Translations under genes and position numbers: made by a program
Assembly: GCF_022965805.1 (NCBI RefSeq)
Contig: NC_133105.1
Location: forward strand, 2,666,001-2,730,000
DNA: 64,000 bases
Direction of reading: 5' to 3'
Source of the DNA: Primulina eburnea
Lineage: Eukaryota > Streptophyta > Magnoliopsida > Lamiales > Gesneriaceae
Part shown: piece after piece, positions 21,769 through 36,700 of the stretch
Layout of the letters: the number at the start of each line of letters is the position of its first letter
How positions within the stretch are numbered: position 1 is the stretch's first letter
The notes under the pieces: generated by a model
What the model saw: only the letters and a program-made list of their open reading frames with translations
Databases searched by the model: none
What the model was told of the DNA's origin: nothing

Positions 21769-24700
21769 ATGGTTTCACCCAAACAACTTATATCGATAAT
21801 CGAATCTTCACTACTGGGGCAGACTCCACGAACTGCAGCGCAGCGAATCGAACTCCTCCACGCTATTCGTCACTCTCTTCCTTCCCTCAAATCTCTCCTT
21901 GCATACCCGGTAATTTTTCAAAGTTTGGCTTTCTATGTTTATGCGCTGATCTTCGACTTCGACAACGTCATTTTTTTTTTCTAAATAAAATAAAATAGAC
22001 CCCAGGGAGAGTTGGGAATTGTTAAAGAAACATTTTTTGATAGAATTTCAACCTTTTTCTGTTATCCCGTGCTTTATGAGGCTTGAGTGTGTAGGGAGAG
22101 CTAGGGTGTGATGAATGGTCGGTCGCTGACTTACATGTTCTGAAATTAAATTTTCGATTTTGTTTGGGGTTCAATGGGGTCTGAGTTATTTTGTTGTGAA
22201 TGGTGACAATATAAGACGTTAACATTTAAAACCAAATATAGTAGGCTTCTTCGTTTACATGTTTGTAATCAAGTAAAATGCACGATATATCACTGTGTAC
22301 CTTCACATAAATAATGTTGTTAATGCAGAATTAAAATTGTTCAGACGTCTCTTTATTCTTTTAAAATTTAAAATATGTTTTCTTTTCTAGTAATCTTGAT
22401 AAATTTATCTTACATTGATGTTTATACGTTTACACATTTCCTAATGTTTTCCAGTAAATTTTAATTTTTCTTTTCCTCAATATATTTAGCCTCCCAAACC
22501 ATCAGACAGAGCTGAAGTCCAGTCGAAAGAAGTGAGATTGCCAGATGTTGGGTCAATCCCACTTGACGATCAGGATGTACAGATAGTAAGTTTCCATCTC
22601 TATTGCACTTTCCATATTGACACTGCTTGTTGAACTGAAAATCTTACACTGACATACATTACCCGTTTGGTATCAGGTATAGCATATTATTAGGATTTTT
22701 TTTTTATCAATGGAGTGTGTTCTGGGAAGTTTGTTTTTCTCATCCCCTGCTGTATGCCAATATTACGGGTTCCTCGGCCAAAACCAAGAACATTTTTCCT
22801 GAGGAAATTCAAATAAAGTAGGATTTTAAGCTAATTGAAATCTTTAATTTAATGATCTCTTATCCTAGTTTGGTTTGAATAAATGAGATAATTCCCAAAG
22901 CATTGTAAGTTAGTATATGGTATCATTTTAGGATACGGTGATCCTTTTATTTTAGTTTAGAAAATGATTATCCTTATTTTAAATCATTGTACTCTCTTAT
23001 ATATTGAGGGATTGAATAAAGAATTTCAGGAAATTATTCACAATTTTGGGTTACGAGATCTAAGATTTTCTCTCAGGGAGCCTTAAAACCAAAATAATAA
23101 GAGGTTTACTTTAACGAGCCTCAAATTTAAAAGAAATGAATTATGATCAGCCCATAAATCACCACATAACGTGATCCATAACAATCCAGTTTTTTGGTTA
23201 TAATATTCAGTTATCTTTATACCAATCTTGTGACTCGGGGAAAACATAGTGGAAATCATGGAAACTCTAGCGCAATTCATGATACCTGTTTTGAGCACAA
23301 TAATCTTTGCCTAATTAGAAAATGGGTATCAATGATTCTTCTCCTTCGTAAGCCCCTCTGGTTTTCCCTGTGAGTCAGGAGCTAAGCTTTTGCACATATT
23401 GCCAATTTGAGACCAATACAATAACATTTACATTGGTGTGCTGCCCCGAATCACTGGCACTTGAACCTCTTCAATTATATGACGAGTATGCTCGCATGTC
23501 TAAATTACTGCATTACCTTATATTTTGCTATATGCTTACTTGTCTTTATACTTTTGAGGTGTTAAAACTTTGTTTCCATCCTTAGCTGGACATTTTACAC
23601 TAATTTGAAGGTTATATGCATCTTTATGTCAGTTTTGATTTTTTTCATTAATGCTTAACTAGAGAAATTGCTGGGGCATTGTTCTTCCTTGCTATTATTA
23701 TGGTGGGCTTCTCATGACTTCTTTGCTTTTTAATTTAAATATATTAACATGTTTGAGCCACAGGCTTTGAAATTGAGCGAGGATCTCCATCTCAATGAAA
23801 TCAACTGCGTGCGTTTGCTCATTTCGGCCAACCAAGAGGTAATCCATGTGGTACTGGGTAGATGTATTTTTCATGTATATACTAACATTATTGATGAAGA
23901 CTGAAGTATAGAACAAGTCTTTTCTACTTAGGCCAATGAAGGCCTTCATATTGTACTTTTCTTTAACTTACTAATTTGATATTTAAGTGGCATGTTTATT
24001 TGCTTGCTGTTGCGTGAAAACTATCACATATATTTCTTCTTTCAGTGGGGTTTACTTGGTCGAGAGCCAGTAGAAATTTTTCGCCTTGCTGCTGGACTTT
24101 GGTATACAGAGAGAAGAGACATACTAACATCAATTTACATGATGCTGAGGGTATTTTATTTTCGTGTCTTAGTTGCATGGTTGGAAAAAATTAATTTTTT
24201 ATTCTCAATAAACTTAATTATTGATGGATCTTTTTCAGGCTGTTGTGCTCGACCAAGGTCTTGAAGCTGATCTTATTGCGGATATTCAAAGAAATTTGGA
24301 AGATCTTTTACATTCTGGACTTAGACAGCGATTGATTAATCTTACTAAGGTTTTCATATCATATTCGGTTTATTTTGAAGAAGTCTGGCTAAGCGGATCT
24401 TTTGGTATTTATTTATTTTTCGTTTGAGAGCTTATGCGAGTGATGCCATTAATATGATGTGAAATATTAGGATAAGAGCTTAGAAGCTCTAAAGAATAAG
24501 ATGTCAAAATGAAAATCATATAAGCTCTCTAGATTTAGTTAGGAGTCTCAATTTATTTTTTCATGTGTTGTCAAACTACTTTAGTTTGTAAATGTAAATA
24601 CAATATGATGTCCCATTTAGCTAATGTAAATCATCTTACTAGTTCCTGGAGATTGTTTCGCCGAAACAAGTCAACATTGTTTAGTTAAGACGACATCTAA

Positions 24701-27700
24701 TCTATTCATTACTGTAAGCATCTTATGAATACTTGGTGCTCTGAAATTGTAATGTAAGGATAGCCGAAAGAGGTGGTGTTTTAGCAAATGAAGTAGTTCG
24801 TTATTTGAGCATCTGCTCAATTTATATTTGCCTTTGTGTTCACATGTTTATGTGTCCGTTCATGGTTTAACCCTTGGATTTCGGCAGTTTCTGGGAAATA
24901 AGGGGCTATATGTGATACTTTGAAAGAAACAGTTGCCTTGTTGAAGATGACATATGTTCAGCTGTTACCCTAATTTACTCCTGGGGAACTGTTTGAATAG
25001 TCCTTTAAAAGTTGCTGGGATAGTCCTTCCGATGACATCAAACTTTTGTGTTTTTTTATCCTTTAGAGTTTAGACATTTTTGAAGAAGGTTATGCTACTG
25101 ACATGTTTGCTCTCAACGTGGGCAATGTATTGGGATTCAAAGCCCTAGTCATCTGTGTTTGGAAGATCTGTATTTTCCCTTTTCATTCTTGTAGTTCTAT
25201 TATTTTACTTTTTATCGATTTTGGATTCTTATGTTGTCATTAGTTTTGTATTCTTTATGTTGTCAGTGATTTTGTATTCTTTATGTTGTCATGTTCCTGT
25301 ACTTACATCTACAGGAACTTCATAGAGAAGAACCAACAGGATTTGGCGGGCCTAGTTCTGAACGCTACATTCTTGACTCAAGGGGTGCTTTAGTTGAAAG
25401 GAAAGCTGTGATTTCCAGGGAAAGGATCATCCTTGGCCATTGCCTTGTCCTTTCCATTTTGGTTGAGCGTGCAAGTAAGATTAAGACAAGGAATCTACCA
25501 AACTTAAAATGTGGAGTGATATTATGTTTAGATCTAATTAATAAAGTACGATACCGAGTTCAATGCTATAGATAAATAATACTTCTGTATCTGACTGTGA
25601 TGTATGACCTGTTTTATATTGGAATCTTGAAGTCTACGTATCACTAAAGTTTACCTTACCCTTATATGATGATTCTATATCAAGACTCAAATGACCGGAT
25701 AATTATTTATCATTGGCTACTGTAATGATGTATGCTCTGTTATGACTTTTTAATGTGTTTCGATCTGCTCTTGTTTGAATGTTTAGTTTCTCCTTAAAAA
25801 TGCATTGCTGACGTGTGCTAGCTACTATTTAAGCCTGATCCTGGTTTTGGGTTTGTAACATCACTGCAGGACTTCTCTTTAAAAGAGCAGAAGTTCCTAA
25901 ATTAACGACGACATTTACTTGCTGCAGGTCCAAAAGATGTCAAAGATATGTTCTCTGTTTTAAAAGATTGTGCCAAGGAGTTTGGTGTGAGCACCGATCC
26001 ATTGCAGCATCAGGTCTTGGCATCTTGTTGTATCCTAATCTTTAATTCTAATTACATAGTTTGTTGGTGCATTATTTCTCAGAGAGTTTACATGCTACCT
26101 TAACCACAGCAATGATTCCATGCATCTCTGAATCAGTTTTCAGAATAGACTTGAAAATTATGAAAAGAAATCTGGATTTATCTAGGAAATTGCTATTTCA
26201 CCTTCAAAACTTTACTCTGTAGAACCAGGGTTTGGTTCTTTTCCCTTTCTTTTTTCCGCCGTAAATGTATAAAGCAAGAAATCACGATTTTAATGTGAAT
26301 AATGGAAGTAGTAGAAAGGAAGAAATTATTGATTTGGAAAATCTAGGTCATACAAGCTCAAGAGGAATATAAGTATCTATGTGGGGGTAAAACATGATGG
26401 AACTTGCGGGGAATGGATAAGGTCATGCACGTGGAGATGATTTGGTTTTGTGGATGGGGAGGCTTGGCCCGTGCATGGACTCATTGTAGGGTACACATGT
26501 CAAATTTAAGTGTGGTTTTGATGCCATGATGGCCTTAATTTTATTTTTGCTACTATATTTATTTGCATTCTCCGGGATATTTCTTCAGAAGGCGCACATG
26601 TATGTAGGAAGGCTCTTTTGTTCCCTAAATCTATCATCATTCTATCTTTGTATTATGTGCTGGCTAGAAAACTTTCAAACATAAATGGTTTTCATGATAT
26701 TCTACTGTTTTCATGCCTTCTAAAACAGTATAATTTTCATATTTACTTGGATCATGATTCTTCGATTGGTATGAATACTTTTGGCATTGGAAACTAATAT
26801 CTGTAAATAGGATTGGGGATGAGTGGGGAAAGATTGAGAATGTTATCGAACATTTACCTGATGCTTTCCTGCTTTTAAACTTTCTCGGGGTCCGGTGAAA
26901 TCAGAATATTATAGGAGATGAATGGAGAAAGATTGGATTAATTTTTACACCACTCGATTCTGTTTTCCGTTTCTCATTAACACTCTTTTCTTTAATTTTG
27001 ATATTTTTGTTTCCTATGCTATTTATTGACTCTCCTTTCTGCATGCAGATTACATATAGTCTTCTGTTCTCTCTTGTAATTGCTATCTTATCAGATGCTT
27101 TGAGTACAATAACCGATAAAGTGCCAGTCTTGTCTCACGATGCATCGTTTAGGCGTGAATTTAAAGACATTGTAAGATGATGCTTACTTGTCTGATTTTT
27201 TAACTGTTTCTTGCCATGTTGATCCTCGATGGAGGTAATTAATTATTCTTTCAGGTGATGGTTTCTGGAAATGATCCTATTGTTGAAGGCTTTGTTGATT
27301 GTGTAAGGCTTGCATGGGCGGTACATTTGATGTTGCTTTGTGATGGAAATGATGCACAGGACGACATAGATAGTACTATTTCCAATGACATCTACCCATG
27401 TTTAACGGTCGTTTTCACCAATAATATCTTCAAGTTTTGGCTGGACAAGGTTCTTCAAACTGCTGCATATCAGGTTGGTGATTGATCATTATCACTTAGG
27501 AAAAAATATCTAATAATTACCTATCTTTTTTCTGTTCTTTGACTGCAAATTTGAAAGCCGTAATAAATTAAGTATTTATGAAATATGAGGAGGTGCCTCT
27601 TTAATTCCTTGAAAGAAAATAGTTTGAAAATATATTCTGACATTTCATTCTGTTGTGCAGAACGATGACGAGGATATGGTCTACGTGTACAATGCTTATC

Positions 27701-30700
27701 TTCACAAGCAAATAACATGCTTTCTTTCTCATCCGCTTGCCAGGGACAAGGTTGGTTGAATTTCGAAGTTTTTATTCTGTTTCATATGAGTATCATACTG
27801 CTGTTGAGTAGTGACTTAAGAAGCTAAATATCTTTTTTTTTTTGATCAGAAACTAATATATATTAGATTAATAATGTTAAAAGATTACAATACGAGTGGA
27901 TGAGCCATCCACGAATTCGAAAACAACCCATAAATGTAACTTGTTCAACAAAAAATATAACACCAATCCCTAATCAAATCAGATAATAGGTATGTCCGAA
28001 ACTTTGGTACGCAAACCGTCCACGTCGCCACCCTGAATCTTATCTTCTCCCAAACGTCATCTCTTGATTCTTCTTTGTCACTGAATAATCTGTTGTTGCG
28101 CTCCAACCAAATCGACCAAAAAACACAGTGAACGATTATGTACCAGAAGTCTTTGAATCCCTCTGAATCCCTAAGAAGCTAAATATCATCACTCTGAATA
28201 GTTTTTTCTAAGGTCTTAATTTTTTTTTTTGCAATTTTATCTGTTTGTTCATCATATGGATGTTATTGACACATGTGATGAATTAGTCATGGAGGTAGAG
28301 CTATAGCTAATGATATTTTTCTGTGGTTTTATGTGTTTGTTTTAGTGTTTTGATCGGTGCTTCTCACTATGCGCACATTCCTTAAATTTTTACTGAAATT
28401 CTGTAGGATGCTGTAAGACATAGCATGTCAAATGGAATCAAGTTGGTTATGAACATGACTATGACTACTCATGTGAACATGCTAAGGTAGATGATGGTTA
28501 CTAATAGGAGATAGAGTGTTAAGCAACAGATTTGTTACTTACCTAAATGACTACCCATCCTAGATAGAATGCTTTATAATCAGTTGAGACATTGTTTTGG
28601 CAAATTCATTTATGGTGGTTAGTTGCACCAATTTCGAAGTGTGGTTTCTTCCCCCTCAAGTTTTGAGCAAGAGCTTCACTCAAATTTACATGTAAGATTA
28701 TCACGATTAAATAAATTTTGACTCTTTTTAAGCTGGCCAATTAGCAGTTTTTGAACAAAGAAGATGCATGCTGTCAACATCAAGCGACCCTCTGTATGAT
28801 AAGTTCTTAGAGAGCAAAACATCGGAGTTGTGTGTTCAGTTGTTGACAATGTAAAAACTGAATATTGTTTATTCATTTTTGAATGGCTACATTTGGTAAA
28901 TTGATGCCACATGGTATATTATTTTTATTTTGTCATTCAGACCCCGCAACTCATAATGAAGCTTCTGTTTGTTTTTGTGTTAGGCATCTGTAACTTTCCA
29001 TGGTAGTCTATTTATCACTTCAAATATTCTGTGGTATACATGCATAGAATTACCTACTTTTGTAGTAGGAACAACATACTTCTTGATGTGTTATGTGGGT
29101 CCCGATATGGGCCAAAAAAGAACTAGTTATCCACAAAGTGAATTGGCTGAAATATGAACATTTATATGGGTATACGGTTAGACCAGTAGATATTTAAAAA
29201 CAACTATAACCGATTTAGATGGTTTAGGTATCTCCTATGATTGTGCAAGCTACATTTAGTGAAAAATGAACGGCGTGGGGGTATTGATGCTTAACCTAGA
29301 GTAAGATGTAAAATGAGGTGATATCTAGAAGATCTTGAACCTTTGTGGCTCAACTTCAGAAATGGTCCTTTGTTTTCAGGGTGAAAAAAGAGGATTCATG
29401 TAGCAAAGTGAACTACATTTACTTCAAGTTTTTATTTGGTTAGGTCGAGATGAGATTCATGTAAAAGTTTTTCTTGACACCAAATGATTTCCCTGTAGCT
29501 TTTGCATTATATCAGATTTAATGCTCTTCTATAATAGTGTGAAATGTGTACAATTTTGTATTGCATTCTTCATATGATCATACTTGGCGTTAACTGTTAA
29601 TTCAATCACAATTTGGCAGGTCAAAGAGGCTAAAGAGAAGGCTATGGCTATGCTTAGCCCATATCGTATTATTGCTACTCATAATGAGATGAACGATGGC
29701 AGTGGGCAAACTCAAGAAACTTCTGCTATGGCACAACCACCTTTTGTCTCCCTTTTGGAGTTTGTGAGTGAAATCTATCAGGTCTGCACTATTTTTCCCT
29801 CTTCCCAACTGTTAATTGTCAAATATGTGTTTTTTTTGTGTGTTGACAACTAATAATATGACACATGAATTACTAAGTGATTCTGTGATGATTTGTTGTG
29901 TTGGATAGCCGTTTTTAATGTAAGAACTTTATGAGATCTAAAAATGATCTATTACTTTATCAATGTACTTTTTGTGGACATATAGAAATGTGATGTATTG
30001 CTTTTTATACCACCAAAGTAAATCAGTTGGCCATGTTTCTTTATATTGCATTCGGACTTGGAAAAGTGAAGGCATGCATGGAAACTTCCCATCTATTTTT
30101 ACAGTTCACTTGATATCTGATTAGTTAATATGCATTTTCTGTAAAAAAAAAATCAGTAACAGGATCTATGTTCTGAAAACCATCAGCTCTAGTTTGATAC
30201 TTTCTACTTAATTGGGATCAATAATTGAGGACAAAATTCTGATCTGTTGACAATTGTATTTCCCTGGTGTTGCTGGTTTGTGTTGGCTTTTGTAATACGT
30301 CTAGAATTGTTTTCCATCACGACCATTTTCTGTACTTTGCACCTGATGAACAGACGTTGATGATGTTCTTATGAATTCCTATTATTGTTTCTGTATGTAT
30401 ACATGTTATTTAAAATTGTGTTCTAATAAACTGCTGCTTCGTAATCAATTTTTTGTGTAATTATTTTGAAAGATAAATTTGTTTACATAATTTCATTGAG
30501 ATAATTTTTCTCCAAACAAGTGTTTGGCGTGGTTGCTATTTTGAGTTATCTGTCAGAGGAATATATTTTGACTAAATTTGCTTTCTTCAGAAGGAACCTG
30601 AGCTACTGTTGGGTAATGATGTTATATGGACATTTGTGAAGTTTTCTGGTGAGGATCACACTAATTTTCAAACACTTGTAGCATTCTTGAAAATGCTGAG

Positions 30701-33700
30701 TACATTGGTATGTATGATCAACTAACATCCTATCAGCTGCTGACAAAATACTATATAAATCTGTTATGCAATGTCGTACATTCAGTTATTGGAAGCTGCT
30801 TTATATTTTTATTAGGCTTGTAAACCAGAGGGTGCTTCAAAGGTTTTTGAGCTGCTTCAGGGAAAATCATTCCGTTCTATTGGGTGGAGTACCTTGTTTG
30901 ACTGTTTATCCATTTATGATGAAAAGTTCAAGATGGCTCTTCAGAGTCCTGGAGCAGTGCTGCCGGAGTTTCAGGAAGGAGATGCAAGAGCTCTTGTGGC
31001 ATATTTGACTGTCCTACAAAAGGTGGAAAAAATTATTCTGAAATTTTATAATACTCCCTATGCTCAAGGAGTTCTAATCGTCGGATTTGAATCTCACCAG
31101 GAAATTTAACATAATGCTCTCCATTGTCCTATCATTCCTGCAGTTTTAGTAGTGATGGTTCTTTGTTAATTAAATTTAGACTTCTGAGTTCACAATGCCA
31201 CAGAGTGTTTTCTATTAGAAATGATATATTATTTCAATTGTGCACTTTTGGCTGTCAGTGCAGAAAGGTTTTAGCAGCTTTTTTGTCAATTCAGCTTTCT
31301 ACTTGAAAATACCTGGTGAACCTATTATGCTGCGGTACCAGGCTAGTTAGTACCTTTTACTGATTTGTGGGTACATTCATGCTATCTTCTCTAAGTTTAT
31401 CAGATTCAGAATCTGAAACATGCCACTCACCTTGTCATTGAAGTTCTTGCCTGATTTTAGTGTGTCCAAGTATTTGGACATTTGGTTGCGAATTATCAAG
31501 ACTCCACCTATATTGTCTTGTGCCTATTCATATTTTTATGGTCATGGAAAAGCATATCTACCTTTTGGTCTATACATTTTATATGTAGAAAGTATGTGAT
31601 TTTTTTTCCTTCCTATTTTTCTCCCTGATAAAGGTTGTGGAAAATGGGAACCCTATTGAGAGGAAGAACTGGTTTCCGGATATTGAACCATTGTTTAAGC
31701 TCCTCAGTTATGAGAACGTGCCTCCTTATCTCAAGGTTCGCCATTCTGTCTTTTGCTTCTCAGTTTTGACCATGTCTTGTTGTTAAAGCTGCTCAAATTG
31801 GTTCAGCTGGTTTCTGCTTCCAACAATCTTCTTCATTTGTGTTTCCAGGGTGCTTTGCGTAATGCCATTGCTGTTTTTGTGCATGTATCCCCTGTTATGA
31901 AAGATACGATTTGGAGGTACTTGGAGCAGTATGATCTACCAGTAGTTGTTGGGCCTAGTGCTGGGAGTGGTGGACATGCTGTGGACACTCAGGTTGATCG
32001 TCTTGGTATAGCTGGTTGTATTTTAATGGTTAATTGATAATGGCACTTTTAGTTAGAAAATGAATGAGTTTGGAGAATTCGAAAACATGAATCTATCAAA
32101 ACAGCCAGCGAATAATTTTTATCTCATTGATGTAATAAGTGATAAATTCATTTGTGGTTGAATTTTTTGGATGTGAAAATACAAAGAATTGAGGAAAAGC
32201 GGATTGGTTAAGTGCTATGTGAACTTCAGATGAAGCAGAGAAGGATTTATTTCTATCAATAAAAAAGAAAAGAAAATGAAGGTAGTTGCTCATTCATGTT
32301 GTAGAGAATGGAGAGAATTGTATTTGAAATGACCTAGTAGGAGCCCAGCATAGATCTTGCTTCTTGAAACATTGACTTAGCTTTTGGCTGGTTGAAGTGG
32401 TAATTACCGAAAAATGTAACCTCACTTTATACAAAACAAACTGATGCAATGCCCCTAAATTGTTATGGGATTTCTCTGGATTGATTTTTCATTTTCAGCT
32501 GGTGGACTTGGACTGGAGAGAGTACACGCTTTTTCTATTTTCTGTTACAAGTTGTAACTCCATCTCCCCACAATGAATCTCGATATGCTAAAGAATCGAA
32601 CTGACCAATTATTTATGGTTTTATACTAGAAAGGTTTTTTTAATGTCAATATAATGGATTAACTAAATTGTTTATCAGAACTAAAAACATAGTCAATGTG
32701 ACTGGTCATCATGAATAAATGTTTAGTTTATGGATGACGTATTACATGATAGTTGGTCTAATATTAATTTATGTTTCCAACTTGTTGATTTTGATGTCCC
32801 AGAATTTAATGGTTATATGCAGGTTTATGATATGAGATTTGAGTTAAATGAAATTGAAGCACGAAGTGAGCATTACCCTTCAACTATATCATTCCTCAAT
32901 CTCTTAAATACTCTTATTGCTGAGGAAAGGGATGTCAGTGACAGAGGACGAAGGTATTCGGTCACTCATAAATAGTTGTTTGTTGTCTTGTTTTTGTTTC
33001 ATTGTCAAATATTTCCTTTAGTAACCTGGCATAAATTCTTTTCCAGATTTATTTGCATATTCAGATTTATCTATGACCATGTATTTGGGCCATTCCCACA
33101 GAGGGCCTATGCAGATGTTTATGAGAAATGGCAATTAGTTATCGCTTGTCTCAAGCATTTCCAAATGTGAGTTCTCTTACTGATTACTGGTTCAATGCTT
33201 CAAGAATCTTCTACGAAATTTTGGAGTATTTACATTCATGCTCCCTGTGGATTCATATAATTACAGAACTATCTCCTTGTGTTTGAAATTTTTACCAATC
33301 CTCCGGTGACATCTTTTGAGGTCTGATGAATCTTGCATCTGCTTCTCCTTGTTGTAATGGGAATAGACTCCAACCTTGGAGGGTTTGGTGTAATCAGACC
33401 AAACTTCAGCTCATATAAATCCAAATTACCCCTAATTAATATTGAGATTTCACTTTATTTTTCTTCTAATTTTTTTTGTTTTTTTAATTTTGGTACTGAA
33501 ATCTACATAAACTTTGGAGATTGAAAATAATTGTGCAACCATTCTCATGTATAGGATGTTAAGCATGTATGATATTGGTGAAGAAGATATTGAAATTGTT
33601 ACGGATCAGCCTACACTTTCAGTGGTTGCAAAACCTTCTATGGTTAACATGCAGCTTCCAGTCATAGAGTTGATGAAGGTACTGACCTCAATTTTTAGGC

Positions 33701-36700
33701 CTTTCATGTGGTGGTTTAATATTTATGCCATGATCTTGTTTGTTTGGGTTGAGAAGTCTATAGACATAGAACTAATAAAATGAGAGATCTATGTAGATGC
33801 TCGTGAATAGGTTTGCCAGTAAGACTTGCATCATGGCAATGATATTTTTGAAGGAGAAGAGCAATTTGTATACTTTTGTTTCTAAACTTGTGACCGAATC
33901 ATTTGATACATGGCATATTTACGAGGCATACATTTTCTGCTGTGTTCCCTAATATGTGACTGTGAGACCTTTTCTGTTAATTCATGACCGTATATCTTAA
34001 TCTGTGTTAAACTCATAATTTTCCGAAGCTTTCTTTTTAGATATTATTTAAGCTTGAAAGTTATGCATGCTCGTGGTTTTACTTTGCATGCTCAAGTTGA
34101 TACTTCTCATGTCTAAATATAAAGCAAGTCAAACGGGGCTAGTGAAGGTCAAACCCTGAATTTGAAATTGAGTCATCTTGAGAAAGTATAGTGGATTTTC
34201 TTTAGCTAATTTTGAGATGTTTGAAATGTAAAATTTGTAAAAACAGGACATATCCAAATTATATTCCCCAGATAATATTGTTAGAAAATCAATGGAAATA
34301 TTGTATAATGAGATTTGTTGTTGGGGATCATGATAAATGTTTCATTTGATTTTAGTTAGTTAGGTATTGGTTTCTTATCATATTTATCCCCAAATTAAGA
34401 GCTTTTGTTAATGTGTGATTGTTGTTTTCTAAACTAATGAGAGAATAATGGTTTTCTAACTCTCTGAGTCTTTTGTTGTGTATGTGAGTCTTTATGGTTG
34501 AATTATAAAATACTATGGTGTGTTATGTGCTCTCTTTAATAGATTCCTATCAGTCTACAAATTCAGCAAATATAAACTCTCAAGGATGATAAGATATTTA
34601 TTCAAAAAAAAAAGATGATAAACTATCTCACACATGTTGAGCTGAGCTTTAAATGTAATACATTTATTTTGGTGCATCATAAGCGGCAGAGAGCTTGAGC
34701 TTGAGGCAGCTTGGGTTTTGTTCAAAGCTTGTGGTAATTTTTAAAATAATTTCAAGATCTAAGGAAGAAAGCGTGCATCGAACAATGCCTTGAGCTTATT
34801 GGTTTCGTTTTAGTTGAATGCTATCCATTACACACTGCAATGGTCGGTAGGCTCTCTTGATATTTGCCTTTAATTTCTGTAGAAAAATGTCATACAACAA
34901 GTCGAGATAAAACAGTATATGGCCAAGCTTTCTAGACAGTACATTTTTCAAGATTCAGTTGACCAAATTACAAGAATTTTGTGTTACTCTTAAATCTCTA
35001 CATACTCAAGGGCTTATAATGTTGTCCTGTGATTGACCAAATTACAAGAATTTTGTGTTACTCTTAAATCTCCACATACTCAAGGGCTTATAATGTTGTC
35101 CGTGATTGAGAAGCCCACAAATCCTTAATGATATTTTCAATTGTCAGATTAGAGACACTTTTTAAATGGTTTGATGAGCAAAATCTTTTTCTATAATGCA
35201 AATTATTTAAATAATTGATTTTCAGTATTCACTGTTGTCAAATCACATGATGTGACACATTGTTTTGTGTAAATAGTTGATTTTCTGTATTCTCTGTTGT
35301 CAAATCAAATAAGATGTGGTACATAAATTTTCGTATGCATCAAATTTACATTGGGCCATGTCGATTGTCGCAGGATTTTATGAGTGGGAAAACTGTGTTT
35401 CGAAACATGATGGGCATTATATTACCAGGAGTTAGTTTTTTAATCACTGAGCGTACAAATCAAATTTATGGGAAACTACTCGAAAAGGCCATACTACTTT
35501 CTTTACAAATCATTCTTCTTGTCATGGAGAGAGATATTGTTGTTTCTGATTTCTGGCGCCCACTTTACCAGGTATTTATCTTGAGCCCCTCTTTAGTAAA
35601 ATTATCTATAATGGCTTATTCCTAATACCAGAATTTAAACAACATTTATTTGCCAATTTTGCTATGTAATTTGAAATATCTCACATCTAGCTCGATTAAT
35701 TGCCTGATATGTTTGATGTGTTCTATGGGAGGTTACTTAGAGTAAAAAATTGTCCAAGGCATTAGAAGCTAGTAAGAAGATTACTAGGAATAAATCGCTT
35801 AAAATCTTATGGTGGTGATATGCCTTCATGTGATGCAGTATAGACCAAAATGAATATATTTCATATCCTTGGTTCTTTAATACAAAAGAGAACACACTTT
35901 ATTTGAAATACTAGTGTTCTAAAACTCGGGTTAGGCGGCCTCCCAACCGCCTCTCAAAGGTGCTAGGAGGCCAGCCTAGGTGGCAAGGGAGCCTAGGCAG
36001 GTCTAAGCCTTTAGAGTTTTTTAGGAATTTTTTTCTGCTTCTAATTTTTGAGAGCCCAATTAAACCAGAACACGACATAAGAAAGAATTATAGGTTTTTA
36101 TTTTTACTTTTTTGGGATCGAAAGTCCAATTAAAACCACGATGCTTATTTCTATATACATGAGAAAATTTAACTAGAGCCTATATGTAATTTTTTTTCTT
36201 TATTTTAATTTCTCTTGCATTCCCTAACCCCGACCCGCCTTAAGAAGAAGAAGCATGAGGAATGAACCAGATGTCAATTGGATTTTAACGAAGTTTGGAC
36301 TGAAAAATTTATTTTAAGAGCCATTATAAGTCTTTTGATAATGTGGAATCCGCCTAGCGGTGTCTAGTCCCCACCTAGGCTTTAGGGCCTTAGGCGCTGT
36401 TGTGGCGCCCGATTAAGGCCTAGCGAATTTTAGAACCGTGTGAAATGTGACGGAGCCAACCTTATCCTCTCATCTTCAACACTATCTTACATCTAACTAC
36501 TTTGGCCTCTCGCCAATTTGTTAACTTGCACTAATATTTAGACTATACATGGGCTACACGATTAAGCTAAACTATAAAATGACAAAACATGAGGTAGACT
36601 AAAGCTAATCTTGTGTCAATTGCAACACTAAGTTTGAGAAGCCTGAAATATAAATAGCAGTGTACTTGATGTAAGCTCGAACAAATTCTGGTACCATTAG

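Larger units (their letters stand above)
33679..35373. other. NUP205 intron 18 with local tandem duplications
   Basis: AT-rich intron; apart from two small tandem duplications near its 3' end nothing is recognised. Confidence 0.6.
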
